A stretch of 64,000 nucleotides of DNA from Pareuzebyella sediminis (GCF_008367235.1 NZ_VTZS01000001.1:1116001-1180000); one strand, 5' to 3'. Positions 9,044 to 19,024 are shown, numbered from the stretch's first letter. Notes: a model not told the origin generated them from the sequence alone. Numbers and translations are program-made.

Positions 9044-10234
9044 ATGAAAACAGCATACATAGTCAAAGGATACCGAACCGCGGTAGGTAAAGCACCCAAA
9101 GGAGTTTTTAGGTTTAAAAGAACCGATGAATTGGCTGCGGAGACCATTCAATATATGATGAAGGAACTGCCCCAATTGGATAAGAAAAGAATCGATGATG
9201 TCATTGTCGGAAACGCGATGCCCGAAGGAAGCCAAGGGCTCAACATGGCACGTTTGATTTCACTAATGGGTCTTGACATTGTGGATGTTCCCGGTGTTAC
9301 GGTCAACCGATTCTGTTCATCGGGTATCGAGACCATCGGTATCGCTACCGCAAAAATACAGACCGGAATGGCTGACTGTATCATTGCAGGCGGAGCGGAA
9401 AGTATGAGTGCAGTTCCCATGACAGGTTATAAAACCGAATTGAATTATGATTTGGCCAAATCAGGACATGAAGACTACTACTGGGGTATGGGCAATACAG
9501 CCGAAGCAGTGGCCAACGAATTTAATGTTTCCCGTGAAGATCAAGATAAATTCGCTTTCGAATCACATCAGAAGGCCTTAAAGGCCCAAGCCGAAGATCG
9601 TTTTCAAGATCAGATAGTTCCGATTGAAATCGAACAGACCTATATTGATAGTCAGGGTAAAAAGGCCATTAAAAACTATACGGTGACCAAGGATGAAGGC
9701 CCGAGGGCCGATACATCTCTGGAGGTATTGGGCAAATTACGACCCGTATTTGCCGCAAATGGAAGCGTAACGGCCGGAAACTCCTCCCAAATGAGCGATG
9801 GGGCCGCTTTTGTTATGGTTATGAGCGAAGATATGGTGAAAGAACTGAACCTTGAGCCGATCGCGCGATTGGTCAACTATGCCGCGGCGGGTGTACCTCC
9901 CCGTATCATGGGTATCGGTCCGGTCGCTGCGGTACCCAAAGCATTGAAGCTGGCAGGACTTAAACTCGAAGACATTGAATTAATAGAATTGAACGAAGCG
10001 TTCGCTTCCCAATCAATCGCAGTTATTCGCAAGTTGAATTTGAACAAAGACATAGTCAATGTAAACGGTGGTGCCATCGCCCTGGGACATCCATTGGGCT
10101 GTACCGGAGCTAAACTGTCCGTACAGTTGTTCGACGAGATGCGTAAAAGAAATATGCAGGGATCTTACGGTCTGGTGACCATGTGTGTAGGCACGGGCCA
10201 GGGAGCTGCTGGAATTTATGAGTTCTTAAATTAA
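9044..10234 (+). CDS. fadA: Acetyl-CoA C-acyltransferase (3-ketoacyl-CoA thiolase)
   Basis: A 396-residue thiolase catalysing the CoA-dependent cleavage of 3-ketoacyl-CoA. All catalytic parts are visible: nucleophilic Cys in VNRFCSSGIETI (about residue 91), the NEAFA motif, the His of GGAIALGHPLGCTGAK, and the second Cys in TMCVGTGQGAAG. The length is that of a normal degradative thiolase. The 145-bp gap after fadN contains TTACTTTG at 9014-9021, one base from the -7 consensus, so an internal promoter is possible. fadE begins only 7 bp after its stop, indicating co-transcription. Confidence 0.95.
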   Translation: MKTAYIVKGYRTAVGKAPKGVFRFKRTDELAAETIQYMMKELPQLDKKRIDDVIVGNAMPEGSQGLNMARLISLMGLDIVDVPGVTVNRFCSSGIETIGIATAKIQTGMADCIIAGGAESMSAVPMTGYKTELNYDLAKSGHEDYYWGMGNTAEAVANEFNVSREDQDKFAFESHQKALKAQAEDRFQDQIVPIEIEQTYIDSQGKKAIKNYTVTKDEGPRADTSLEVLGKLRPVFAANGSVTAGNSSQMSDGAAFVMVMSEDMVKELNLEPIARLVNYAAAGVPPRIMGIGPVAAVPKALKLAGLKLEDIELIELNEAFASQSIAVIRKLNLNKDIVNVNGGAIALGHPLGCTGAKLSVQLFDEMRKRNMQGSYGLVTMCVGTGQGAAGIYEFLN

Positions 10235-10241
10235 CTAGAGT

Positions 10242-12059
10242 ATGAGTACAGAAACAACCACTGAGGATATTTTGAGAGGAGGCCAATTTTTGGTAAAGGA
10301 AACACGATGCGAAGACGTGTTCACTCTTGAAGATTTGAACGAGGAGCAAAGAATGATGCGCGAAAGCACCAAAGAGTTCGTCGATAGGGAACTATGGGCA
10401 CATTGGGAGCGATTTGAGAAAAAAGACTACGCCTACACCGAGGAATGCATGAAAAAAGCAGGTGAGCTAGGCCTTCTCAGCATTGCCGTGCCAGAAGCTT
10501 ATGGGGGTATGGGAATGGGCTTTGTGTCTACTATGTTAGTATGCGATTATATATCCGGGGCCACAGGTTCGTTCAGTACTGCCTTTGGCGCCCACACCGG
10601 AATTGGCACCATGCCCATTACCTTATATGGAACAGAAGAACAAAAACAAAAATATGTGCCCAAATTAGCTACGGGGGAATGGTTTGGGGCCTATTGTCTT
10701 ACTGAGCCCGGTGCCGGATCTGACGCCAATTCGGGCAAGACGAAAGCGGTACTTTCGGAAGACGGGAAATACTATAGTATCAGTGGGCAGAAAATGTGGA
10801 TTTCCAATGCAGGCTTCTGTAATCTTTTTATTGTTTTTGCCCGCATAGAAGATGACAAATATATTACAGGCTTCATTGTGGAGAACGACCCGGAAAATGG
10901 TATATCGATGAATCCTGAAGAAAAAAAACTCGGTATACATTCTTCTTCAACCCGCCAAGTTTTCTTTAACAACACGAAAGTTCCTGTAGAGAATATGCTT
11001 TCCGAACGTGGTAATGGCTTCAAAATTGCCATGAATGCGCTCAATATCGGCAGAATTAAGCTCGCTGCGGCCTGTCTTGAGGCACAAAGAAGGGTCATCA
11101 CCGAGGCAGTGAAATATGCCAAGGAAAGGGTTCAATTCAAAACACCGATAATAGAATTTGGCGCCATAAAAGCTAAAATAGCGGATATGGCCACGAATGC
11201 CTACGCCGGTGAATCGGCCAGCTATCGCGCGGCAAAAAATATAGAAGATCGCATAGCAATCAGGGAATCGAAAGGAAATACCCACCAAGAAGCAGAACTG
11301 AAAGGGGTAGAAGAATATGCCATTGAATGTTCGCTACTAAAAGTTGCGGTATCGGAAGACGCACAGCATACAACCGATGAAGGCATTCAGATATTTGGAG
11401 GGATGGGTTTCAGTGCCGATGCCCCTATGGAAAAGGCTTGGCGTGATGCCCGTATTGCTAGAATTTATGAGGGCACCAACGAAATCAACCGCATGTTGTG
11501 TGTTGGAATGCTAATTAAGAAAGCAATGAAAGGCCATGTTGATTTACTAGGCCCCGCTACAGCAGTAGGTGAAGAATTATTAGGTATTCCCTCTTTTGAT
11601 ACCCCGGATTTTTCCGAACTTTTTGCCGAAGAAAAAGACTTGCTCGCGCGCTTGAAAAAGGTTTTTTTAATGATTGCAGGCCGAGCCGTACAAAAATATG
11701 GTCCAGACCTTGAGCAACATCAACAATTAATGTTGGCGGCGGCAGACCTTTTAATCGAAGTCTACATGGCAGAATCAACATTGCTGAGAACAGAAAAAAA
11801 CGCCAAACGTTTTGGTGAGGAGGCACAAGCCGTTCAAATCGCAATGTCAAGGTTGTACCTCTACAATGCTACCGAAACCATTATACAAAAAGGAAAAGAA
11901 GCGATTATCTCATTTACTGAAGGTGACGAACAACGAATGATGCTCATGGGGCTTAAGCGCTTTACAAAATATACCAATTATCCTAATATTGTAACCCTTC
12001 GCAATACCATCGCAGAGAAAGTGGCCAAAGAGGACGGGTATTATTTAGACATGCACTAA
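10242..12059 (+). CDS. fadE: Acyl-CoA dehydrogenase with C-terminal extension
   Basis: A 605-residue flavoprotein performing the first oxidation of beta-oxidation, acyl-CoA to enoyl-CoA. The N-terminal and middle domains show YCLTEPGAGSDA and KMWISNAGFCNLFIVFAR (FAD site). The C-terminal domain has IQIFGGMGFSADAPMEKAWRD and the catalytic-base motif RIYEGTNEINRM. About 170 residues follow the core, as in long FadE enzymes of Bacillus (YusJ type). It is the last gene of the block, 7 bp behind fadA. The electron acceptor (ETF) is not encoded in this window. Confidence 0.95.
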   Translation: MSTETTTEDILRGGQFLVKETRCEDVFTLEDLNEEQRMMRESTKEFVDRELWAHWERFEKKDYAYTEECMKKAGELGLLSIAVPEAYGGMGMGFVSTMLVCDYISGATGSFSTAFGAHTGIGTMPITLYGTEEQKQKYVPKLATGEWFGAYCLTEPGAGSDANSGKTKAVLSEDGKYYSISGQKMWISNAGFCNLFIVFARIEDDKYITGFIVENDPENGISMNPEEKKLGIHSSSTRQVFFNNTKVPVENMLSERGNGFKIAMNALNIGRIKLAAACLEAQRRVITEAVKYAKERVQFKTPIIEFGAIKAKIADMATNAYAGESASYRAAKNIEDRIAIRESKGNTHQEAELKGVEEYAIECSLLKVAVSEDAQHTTDEGIQIFGGMGFSADAPMEKAWRDARIARIYEGTNEINRMLCVGMLIKKAMKGHVDLLGPATAVGEELLGIPSFDTPDFSELFAEEKDLLARLKKVFLMIAGRAVQKYGPDLEQHQQLMLAAADLLIEVYMAESTLLRTEKNAKRFGEEAQAVQIAMSRLYLYNATETIIQKGKEAIISFTEGDEQRMMLMGLKRFTKYTNYPNIVTLRNTIAEKVAKEDGYYLDMH

Positions 12060-12225
12060 AGGAGGCATGCACCTATTTTATTTGGGGTAGCGCATTAAAT
12101 CGACTATTTCAATCTATGGAATTCTAGTCGCTGTAGATGAGGCAAGTTTGAATGAACCTCCTCCTGCCCCCTTTCTGGAGGATTCTTATGGCAAATTGGA
12201 ATCAGATATGGAACACGAAAGGTCT

Positions 12226-14028
12226 TTACTCGCGCATGGACTCTAGAATTTTCTCCTCCGTATGTTTCTTTGAGAAGTTTACGGCACATTCTATGAGCGC
12301 CAAATGGGAGTAAGCTTGGGGAAAATTGCCTAAAAGTCTTTTACTTTTAAAATCGATATCCTCGCTAAAAAGTCCTAAATGATTGCTATAGCCCAACAAT
12401 TGGTCAAAATGTTTAAGTGCCTTTTCCTCCTCGCCTATTCTGAAAAGACTATTGATGAACCAAAAGGTACATATCGTAAAAGATGACGAAGGTAAACCAA
12501 AATCATCTTCGTTTTTGTATCGATATAACAAGCCATTATAGTTCAAATCTTTCTCTATGGCCCTAACGGTATTTACGAACTTGGGGTCTTTTGCATGTAC
12601 AAATCCATACGATTCCATCAGCAAGACCGAAGCGTCTAAATATTTTGAGCCGTAAGACTGAACGAAGGCATTCACCTCTGGATTCCATGCATTATCGTGA
12701 ATATCTTTTTTGATTTCCTGCTCGAGGGCAGTCCATTTTTCGATTTTACGGGATTTTTTAAAAATCCGGGCGATTTTAATGGCTCGATCTATGGCCACCC
12801 AGCATAATACTTTCGAAAATGTAAAATGTCGATCTTCCGTACGGAATTCCCAAATACCCTTATCTGCCTCCCGCCAGTGTTTCGAAACGATCCATACGAT
12901 ACCTTTGGTGATGCTCCACAATTCCTCTCCGTTTTCCACATCGTTGCTGAACTTGATAAGCTGTGTATAAATTACGTCCATCAAGATGCCATAAATATCA
13001 TTCTGCCGCTGCGCGTATGCCGCATTGCCAATTCGCACTGGTTTCGAGCCTTTATAACCGCTCAAATGGTCAAGGGTCTCTTCGGTAAGCTTCTTTTCTT
13101 TGTTGATGCCGTACATAATCTGAAGCTTTTCATCTTTATCGGGTATAAGATCAATGATAAACCGCAAATAACGCCTCGCAACATTTTTATGACCTAATTC
13201 GGAAATTACCTTTACTACCATCGAGGCATCCCGAATCCAACAAAAGCGATAGTCCCAATTTCGGACTTCTCCTATAGTTTCGGGTAATGAAGTGGTCGGG
13301 GCCGCCAGAATAGCACCCGACTTATCATAGCTCAACAATTTTAAGGTGATAGCGCTACGGCTTATCTCGGCATTGTATTTCTTATAATTTGGCGTGTCGT
13401 TGCTCCAATTCAGCCAATAAACCTTGGTACGCTCAAGGTCGAGGTACATTTTTTTAGTATTAGGCAAAAGAATCTTTTCATTATAACCAAGTAAAAAATA
13501 GCCGTCTTTTCTCACCTCTATTTCTCGGCCTTCTACTATTGCGTTTTTGTTAAAAGAAGTATATAAAAAAACGGTATCGAACTTCTCTGCATGGGTAAGA
13601 CTCGCGATGAAATTGTGCTTGACATAAGTTTTTGTCTCTCCAAGTGCATATTCAAGCTTAGGTTCATATTTCACCCTGAATTTTGGTTTGCCCGATATAT
13701 GACGAATATATCGAACAATTTCCGGAGGAGAATGATAAGTGCCATCGGCATTGTGATACCTGGGCATAAAGTCGCGAACTTCAAAAATATCATCCCCATC
13801 GACAAACTTGGTAATGAGTACTGCCGTTTGCTTTTTATAACGCTGTGTAATGGTATAGCTTTCATCGACCAGTATTTCAAAACTACCTCCGATCTCTTCA
13901 TCCAAGAGCTTTGCAAAAACAGAGGAAGAATCGAATTCTGGAAGGCAGCACCAGTCGATACTTCCAGTTTTTGATATGAGTGCAGCACTTCTACAGTTGC
14001 CGATAATTCCGTAATCTAAGTTATCCAT
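12226..14028 (-). CDS. Glycoside hydrolase family 15 protein (glucoamylase/trehalase type)
   Basis: A 600-residue protein with the bacterial GH15 layout: an N-terminal beta-sandwich starting MDNLDYGIIGNCRSAALISK with SIDWCCLPEFDSSSVFA, then an (alpha/alpha)6 barrel with WDYRFCWIRDASMVVK, AYAQRQNDIYGILMDVIY, KGIWEFRTEDRHFTFSKVL and PSSSFTICTFW. No signal peptide is seen, so it should be cytoplasmic. GH15 members of this type hydrolyse alpha-glucosides, some being trehalases. Because it is divergent from a fused trehalose-6-phosphate synthase/phosphatase, trehalase activity is the best guess; the substrate remains inferred. Confidence 0.9.
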   Translation of the reverse strand: MDNLDYGIIGNCRSAALISKTGSIDWCCLPEFDSSSVFAKLLDEEIGGSFEILVDESYTITQRYKKQTAVLITKFVDGDDIFEVRDFMPRYHNADGTYHSPPEIVRYIRHISGKPKFRVKYEPKLEYALGETKTYVKHNFIASLTHAEKFDTVFLYTSFNKNAIVEGREIEVRKDGYFLLGYNEKILLPNTKKMYLDLERTKVYWLNWSNDTPNYKKYNAEISRSAITLKLLSYDKSGAILAAPTTSLPETIGEVRNWDYRFCWIRDASMVVKVISELGHKNVARRYLRFIIDLIPDKDEKLQIMYGINKEKKLTEETLDHLSGYKGSKPVRIGNAAYAQRQNDIYGILMDVIYTQLIKFSNDVENGEELWSITKGIVWIVSKHWREADKGIWEFRTEDRHFTFSKVLCWVAIDRAIKIARIFKKSRKIEKWTALEQEIKKDIHDNAWNPEVNAFVQSYGSKYLDASVLLMESYGFVHAKDPKFVNTVRAIEKDLNYNGLLYRYKNEDDFGLPSSSFTICTFWFINSLFRIGEEEKALKHFDQLLGYSNHLGLFSEDIDFKSKRLLGNFPQAYSHLALIECAVNFSKKHTEEKILESMRE

Positions 14029-14032
14029 TCAA

Positions 14033-14040
14033 TATATTTG
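14033..14040 (+). promoter_or_regulatory. -7 promoter box TATATTTG for the trehalose synthase gene
   Basis: An exact TAnnTTTG match between the divergent GH15 and otsAB genes, 5 bp outside the GH15 start codon. Any -33 element would fall inside the GH15 coding region. No clear TTG is found at the usual spacing. Confidence 0.5.
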
Positions 14041-14131
14041 TTGATTCAATGGGACATTTCAATTGCTATTGCCCTTCTTTTTCCCGAAATTTAGAGAAAT
14101 AATGTTCAAATCAAAGCAAAAACCTCAAATT

Positions 14132-16339
14132 ATGGGCAAAACTATCATAATCTCAAATAGACTACCTGTTCAATTACAAATCAGCAATGGTGAAATCACG
14201 GCCATACCCAGTGTTGGAGGGTTGGCAACAGGTATGAAATCGGTGCACTCCGGAGGTGATAGTCTGTGGATTGGTTGGAGCGGATTGACCGATGAAGATA
14301 TTCCTGAAGAATTAGGACCAAAAATCAATGAAGCACTCGCGGATCACGGTTCTTCAAAAGTAAATCTTACGGCCGACGAAGTAGATGGTTTTTATTATGG
14401 ATTCAGTAACAGAACCATTTGGCCGCTATTTCATTATTTCATGGAGTATTCCGAGTTTGAACTCGACAGCTGGAACATTTACAAAAAGGTGAACCAGAAA
14501 TTCGCCGATGCTATTCTTGAGGCCGCCGATGATGACGATACAATTTGGGTGCACGATTATCAATTGATGTTAGTGCCTCAAATGGTACGTGAAAAAAAAC
14601 CAGATATTTCCATCGGCTTCTTTTTACACATTCCATTTCCTTCTTTTGAGATATTCAGAACTTTACCCTGGAGGGAAGAAATCTTGAAGGGACTTTTGGG
14701 CTCCGATTTAATAGGTTTTCATACCTATGACTACGAAAGGCACTTCTTAAGTTCGGTCAGACGGCTTCTTGGCCTTGAGGTCAGTTTCAACGACATATAC
14801 CTTGATGACCGAGTGATAAAGGTAGACTCCTTTCCGATGGGCATCGACTACAAAAAATTTAGCGAGGCGGCCAAAGAAAGCGAAAAACACGATCCGAAAG
14901 AACAATCAGAACTTTTACAACGATTGAACAACCATAAAAATGCAGACCCGGAAGCAAAATTTTTCCTTTCCATCGATCGCTTGGATTACACTAAGGGTAT
15001 TGCCAAACGGCTAAATGCCTTCGAATATTTCTTGAACAAATATCCTCGGTATAAAGAAAAGGTCCGTCTTATCATATTGGCAGTGCCTTCTAGATCGAAT
15101 GTGCCTCAATATCAGCTGCTCAAAAGGGAAATCGATGAGCTGGTAGGTCGTATCAATGGTGAATTTTCTACCGTCAGTTGGACACCGATCTGGTATTTCT
15201 ATCGGTCTATGCCATTTGAAAACCTCATCGATTTGTATACCTCATGCGATATTGCTTGGCTAACACCAATTCGTGATGGTATGAATTTGGTAGCCAAAGA
15301 ATATATTGCCACTCGAACCGATAAGACCGGGGTGTTGATCTTAAGTGAAATGGCAGGTTCGGCCAATGAGATGAATGAAGCCCTTCTAATCAACCCCAAT
15401 AACTTCGAACAGATAGCCGATGCACTAAAAGAGGCCATTACCATGCCAAAAGAAGAACAACAGCAGCGCAATAGGCTATTACAAAAGCGCTTAGAACGCT
15501 ACAATGTAGAGAAATGGGCCAATGACTTCATGAACTCGCTATTAAGTCAAAAAGAAAAAGATTTTTCTTATGTGTCTAGACGTCTATCGGTCGATTTAAT
15601 GAACCTCATTATAGCTGATTACAAAACATCTAAAAAGCGGTTATTGTTCATTGATTACGACGGTACACTGGCGGGCTTTCATAAAGACCCACAAAAGGCT
15701 AGTCCCGATGATGAACTGTACGAGCTTTTAGATCGGATTGATGCGCAAGAGCATACCGATATGTATTTAATAAGTGGTCGTGACAAAGAAACTTTCAGTA
15801 AATGGTTCATGCCTAAAAAATACAATATGATCGTGGAACACGGCGTATGGATTTCCGAGGGCGGTGAAGAGTTCCGCATGTTAGAAAATGTGAAGAAAGA
15901 TTGGATGGAAAAAATACAACCCGTACTAGAATCTTTCGTAGATCGTACTCCAGGTAGCTTTATAGAAGAGAAGAATTATTCTTTGGCTTGGCACTATAGA
16001 AATACCGACCCTGATTTTGGTCAGAAACGCGCCAATGAACTAAACACCGTACTTACAAGTTTGATCGGCACCGATGACTTAAGTGTTCTGAACGGCAATA
16101 AGGTGATGGAAATTAAGAGTAGTAATGTCAACAAAGGGCGGGCAGCCATGCGTATTTTTGCCCAAGACGATTATGAATTCGTATTCGCCATCGGCGATGA
16201 TTGGACCGATGAATTCATGTTTCAAGAATTACCCGAAACGGCCATAACTGTCAAAGTAGGCCGACAAAAGACGCAAGCAAAATATTATGTAGACAGTATT
16301 AAAAATGTAAGGGCGTTATTGGGACGTTTTGTATATTGA
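14132..16339 (+). CDS. otsAB: Bifunctional trehalose-6-phosphate synthase / trehalose-phosphatase
   Basis: About 735 residues, joining an OtsA-type GT20 synthase (residues about 1-465) to an OtsB-type HAD phosphatase (about 490-735). The synthase shows SNRLPV, GGLATGM, VHDYQLMLVPQMV, FFLHIPFPS and FLSIDRLDYTKGI. The phosphatase shows LLFIDYDGTLAG (nucleophilic Asp), ISGRDK and GDDWTDEFMF. It makes trehalose from UDP-glucose and glucose-6-phosphate. The frame is open from a TTG at 14063 and has an ATG at 14102; the ATG at 14132 is preferred because MGKTIIISNRLPV begins at the conserved first strand. The next gene starts 25 bp after the stop. Confidence 0.93.
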   Translation: MGKTIIISNRLPVQLQISNGEITAIPSVGGLATGMKSVHSGGDSLWIGWSGLTDEDIPEELGPKINEALADHGSSKVNLTADEVDGFYYGFSNRTIWPLFHYFMEYSEFELDSWNIYKKVNQKFADAILEAADDDDTIWVHDYQLMLVPQMVREKKPDISIGFFLHIPFPSFEIFRTLPWREEILKGLLGSDLIGFHTYDYERHFLSSVRRLLGLEVSFNDIYLDDRVIKVDSFPMGIDYKKFSEAAKESEKHDPKEQSELLQRLNNHKNADPEAKFFLSIDRLDYTKGIAKRLNAFEYFLNKYPRYKEKVRLIILAVPSRSNVPQYQLLKREIDELVGRINGEFSTVSWTPIWYFYRSMPFENLIDLYTSCDIAWLTPIRDGMNLVAKEYIATRTDKTGVLILSEMAGSANEMNEALLINPNNFEQIADALKEAITMPKEEQQQRNRLLQKRLERYNVEKWANDFMNSLLSQKEKDFSYVSRRLSVDLMNLIIADYKTSKKRLLFIDYDGTLAGFHKDPQKASPDDELYELLDRIDAQEHTDMYLISGRDKETFSKWFMPKKYNMIVEHGVWISEGGEEFRMLENVKKDWMEKIQPVLESFVDRTPGSFIEEKNYSLAWHYRNTDPDFGQKRANELNTVLTSLIGTDDLSVLNGNKVMEIKSSNVNKGRAAMRIFAQDDYEFVFAIGDDWTDEFMFQELPETAITVKVGRQKTQAKYYVDSIKNVRALLGRFVY

Positions 16340-16364
16340 AATCTTTAGTGAAAAACCGACCGGA

Positions 16365-17546
16365 ATGACAAAACTACTATGTATCATTACACTGAGTCTC
16401 TATGGGCTCACATTCGCGCAGACCAATACCGAAGTATATCTATTGGATATCAAAACGGTAGATGGCAAAACCGAAATTGTCAACCCAAGGAATATATCGA
16501 ATAATGAAGGGTATGACAATCAACCTTCTTTTTATGATGAGAAGACAATATTGTTTTCCTCCACAAGAAATGGTCAGACCGATATCGCCAAATACGATAT
16601 TCAAAGTGGAAAGACTACCTGGATTTCAAATACCGAACAGGGCAGTGAATATTCCCCATTAAAGATTCCCGGTAAGAATGCGGTTTCAGCCATTCGATTG
16701 GATACTACAGGGCTACAACGGCTCTATGAGTACTCCGTATGGAACGGAAACTACGTTCAAATTCTCGAAGGGTTGAAAGTAGCGTATCACGTTTGGTATG
16801 ATAATAATACTGTGGTTTCTTCAGTAACATCCGACGACCATTTGAATTTAGTGGTTTCCCATATCGATGATGGTAGCAATGAAACGGTCTTTCAAAATGT
16901 CGGACGTTCATTACATAGAATCCCAGATTCTGATTTAATCAGTTTTATCAGTAAGGAAAGTGATCCTTGGGAAATAAAATCGCTAAATCCAAAAACAGGT
17001 AAAATTAGTGATATTGCCGTGATGTTTAAGAATGTGGACGATATGTGCTGGATCGATAAAGAAACCATCATAGCCGCAGACAATAAAGTGCTGATGCAAA
17101 TACATCCGAACAAAAATAAAGATTGGGATCGTTTTCTCCGTTTGCAGAAAAAGGGTATTAACAAAATAAGTAGAATCGATGTGAGTCCAAATGGCAAATA
17201 TCTTTCTTTGGTTGTAGAGGAGACTCCAGCTGCGATAGTTCAAAATCAAGTTGACGCCTATAACGACCGAGATATAGAGGCTTTTTTAAATACCTATGCT
17301 ACAGATGTGCAGGTTTTTGATTTTCCGGGTAATTTGAAATATACCGGAAAGGAAAAGATGCGAGAGCATTATATGGATTTTTTCGCCAATACACCCGACC
17401 TAAATTGCCATATCAAAAACCGTATTGTTGTTGGGAATAAGGTAATAGACAAAGAAATCGTAACAGCGAATGGAAACACCCTTGTAGCGGTGGCCATTTA
17501 CGAGGTTGAAAACGGAAAAATAGCCAAGGTGACCTTTCTAAAATAA
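16365..17546 (+). CDS. Secreted TolB-like propeller protein with C-terminal NTF2/SnoaL-like domain
   Basis: 393 residues with a clear signal peptide, MTKLLCIITLSLYGLTFAQ. The frame is open from 16329, overlapping otsAB, but the signal peptide sets the start at 16365. Residues about 45-290 carry WD40/TolB-like blades (NQPSFYDEKTILFSSTRNGQ, followed by further degenerate repeats). Residues about 290-393 form an NTF2/SnoaL-like fold: VDAYNDRDIEAFLNTYATDV, KYTGKEKMREHYMDFFA, AVAIYEVENGKIAKVTFLK. This combination is unusual; the second domain might bind a small ligand. It lies in a same-strand run with the trehalose gene and two peptidases. No enzymatic motif is seen and the function is unknown. 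Confidence 0.8.
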   Translation: MTKLLCIITLSLYGLTFAQTNTEVYLLDIKTVDGKTEIVNPRNISNNEGYDNQPSFYDEKTILFSSTRNGQTDIAKYDIQSGKTTWISNTEQGSEYSPLKIPGKNAVSAIRLDTTGLQRLYEYSVWNGNYVQILEGLKVAYHVWYDNNTVVSSVTSDDHLNLVVSHIDDGSNETVFQNVGRSLHRIPDSDLISFISKESDPWEIKSLNPKTGKISDIAVMFKNVDDMCWIDKETIIAADNKVLMQIHPNKNKDWDRFLRLQKKGINKISRIDVSPNGKYLSLVVEETPAAIVQNQVDAYNDRDIEAFLNTYATDVQVFDFPGNLKYTGKEKMREHYMDFFANTPDLNCHIKNRIVVGNKVIDKEIVTANGNTLVAVAIYEVENGKIAKVTFLK

Positions 17547-17619
17547 GTCATACCAATGAATTCCGTAGAGAAGGATATAAAATCTCTTTCATTGAGTTAA
17601 AAATCGTAAACGAAGCCAA

Positions 17620-18954
17620 ATGGGAAAGTTCTTGTTTTTTTTGTTTTTCGTATCGCAAGTAACCTCGGTATTCGGTCAAACCGATCAACGACTCTATGAA
17701 ATTATACAAGAAACTTCGGCCGATAGAATAAAAAAGGATGTTACACGCTTGGTTAATTTTGGCACGCGTCACACCTTAAGCGATACCTTGTCCCAAAATA
17801 GGGGTATCGGGGCCGCTCGAAGATGGATCAAGAAAGAGTTCGAAAAAATATCCGGGAACTGTGGTGGATGTCTCGAAGTCTCCTATCAAAAAAATTGGGT
17901 AAAAAAAGGGGAGAACGATAGAATTATCAGGGACGTGTGGATTATCAATGTGTTAGCGATTAAAAGGGGAACGAAATATCCCAATCGGTATATCATTATG
18001 AGCGGCGATATCGATTCTAGGGTGAGCGATGCGAACAACTATCACTCTGAGTCTCCAGGGGCAAACGACAATGCGAGTGGCATGGCGGGAACTTTGGAAG
18101 CTGCACGTGTTCTTTCGAAATACGACTTTGAGAGCAGTATAATATTTACCGGGCTTTCCGGTGAAGAACAGGGGCTCTTCGGTGGAAAAGGCCTAGCTGC
18201 GCATGCAAAGGAGAAAGGTTGGGAAATCATAGGAATTTTAAATAACGATATGATTGGCAATATTCAGGGCGTCGACGGCATAATCAGTAACACCGATTTC
18301 AGGATTTTCTCCGAACCAGTGCCCCCTATGGAAACGGAAAGCCAACGAAGATCGAGGCGGTTTTACGGAGGTGAAGTCGATGGTATTTCAAGGCAACTGG
18401 CAAGATACGTGCACCGCACCACAAAAACGTACATGCCCGAAATGAACCCTATGCTTATTTACCGCCTTGACCGATTTGGACGGGGAGGCCATCATCGGCC
18501 CTTCAATGATGCCGGGTTTGCCGGGATACGGATCATGGAAGCCCATGAGAACTACACCCAACAGCATCAAGATATTAGGCTTGAAGATGGAATTGAATAC
18601 GGGGATAAACTCGAGCATGTCGACTTTGACTACGCAAAAAAATTGACAGCCGTCAATGCCATAAATTTGGCTTCCTTGGCGTGGGCTCCACCCGCACCGA
18701 GGCAAGTAAAAATAGGGGGTATTGTCGCCCCTTCGGCCAAATTTGAATGGCAAAAAGTCGAAGGTGCCAAAGGTTATAAAATATACTGGAGAGATACAAC
18801 ATCGCCTACATGGGACCAGAGTCGTTATGTCGGCGATTTAAATGAATATACCTTAGATGGCGTAGTTATTGATAATTTTTTCTTTGGGGTGGCGGCTGTG
18901 GGCCCAAACGGATTTGAAAGTCCCGTTGTATTTCCAACAGGCATTATAAAATAG
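17620..18954 (+). CDS. Secreted M28 family metallopeptidase with fibronectin-III-like C-terminus
   Basis: 444 residues; signal peptide MGKFLFFLFFVSQVTSVFG. The aminopeptidase-type M28 domain carries the bridging Asp (PGANDNASG), the catalytic Glu pair (GLSGEEQGLFG), NNDMIGN and a late His (HHRPFNDAG). The first zinc-ligand position, normally His in G-H-x-D-S, reads SGDIDSR here, so Asp replaces His. The last ~85 residues (VKIGGIVAPSAKFEWQKVEG onward) look like a fibronectin type III module. It likely trims peptides in the periplasm or outside the cell. The replaced ligand leaves some doubt about normal activity. Confidence 0.88.
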   Translation: MGKFLFFLFFVSQVTSVFGQTDQRLYEIIQETSADRIKKDVTRLVNFGTRHTLSDTLSQNRGIGAARRWIKKEFEKISGNCGGCLEVSYQKNWVKKGENDRIIRDVWIINVLAIKRGTKYPNRYIIMSGDIDSRVSDANNYHSESPGANDNASGMAGTLEAARVLSKYDFESSIIFTGLSGEEQGLFGGKGLAAHAKEKGWEIIGILNNDMIGNIQGVDGIISNTDFRIFSEPVPPMETESQRRSRRFYGGEVDGISRQLARYVHRTTKTYMPEMNPMLIYRLDRFGRGGHHRPFNDAGFAGIRIMEAHENYTQQHQDIRLEDGIEYGDKLEHVDFDYAKKLTAVNAINLASLAWAPPAPRQVKIGGIVAPSAKFEWQKVEGAKGYKIYWRDTTSPTWDQSRYVGDLNEYTLDGVVIDNFFFGVAAVGPNGFESPVVFPTGIIK

Positions 18955-19024
18955 AATTTCCACATACTTGTATCTAACGACCCATTAAAAAAATCAAAGT
19001 TCAATTTCCAATTGTTTTAAAATT

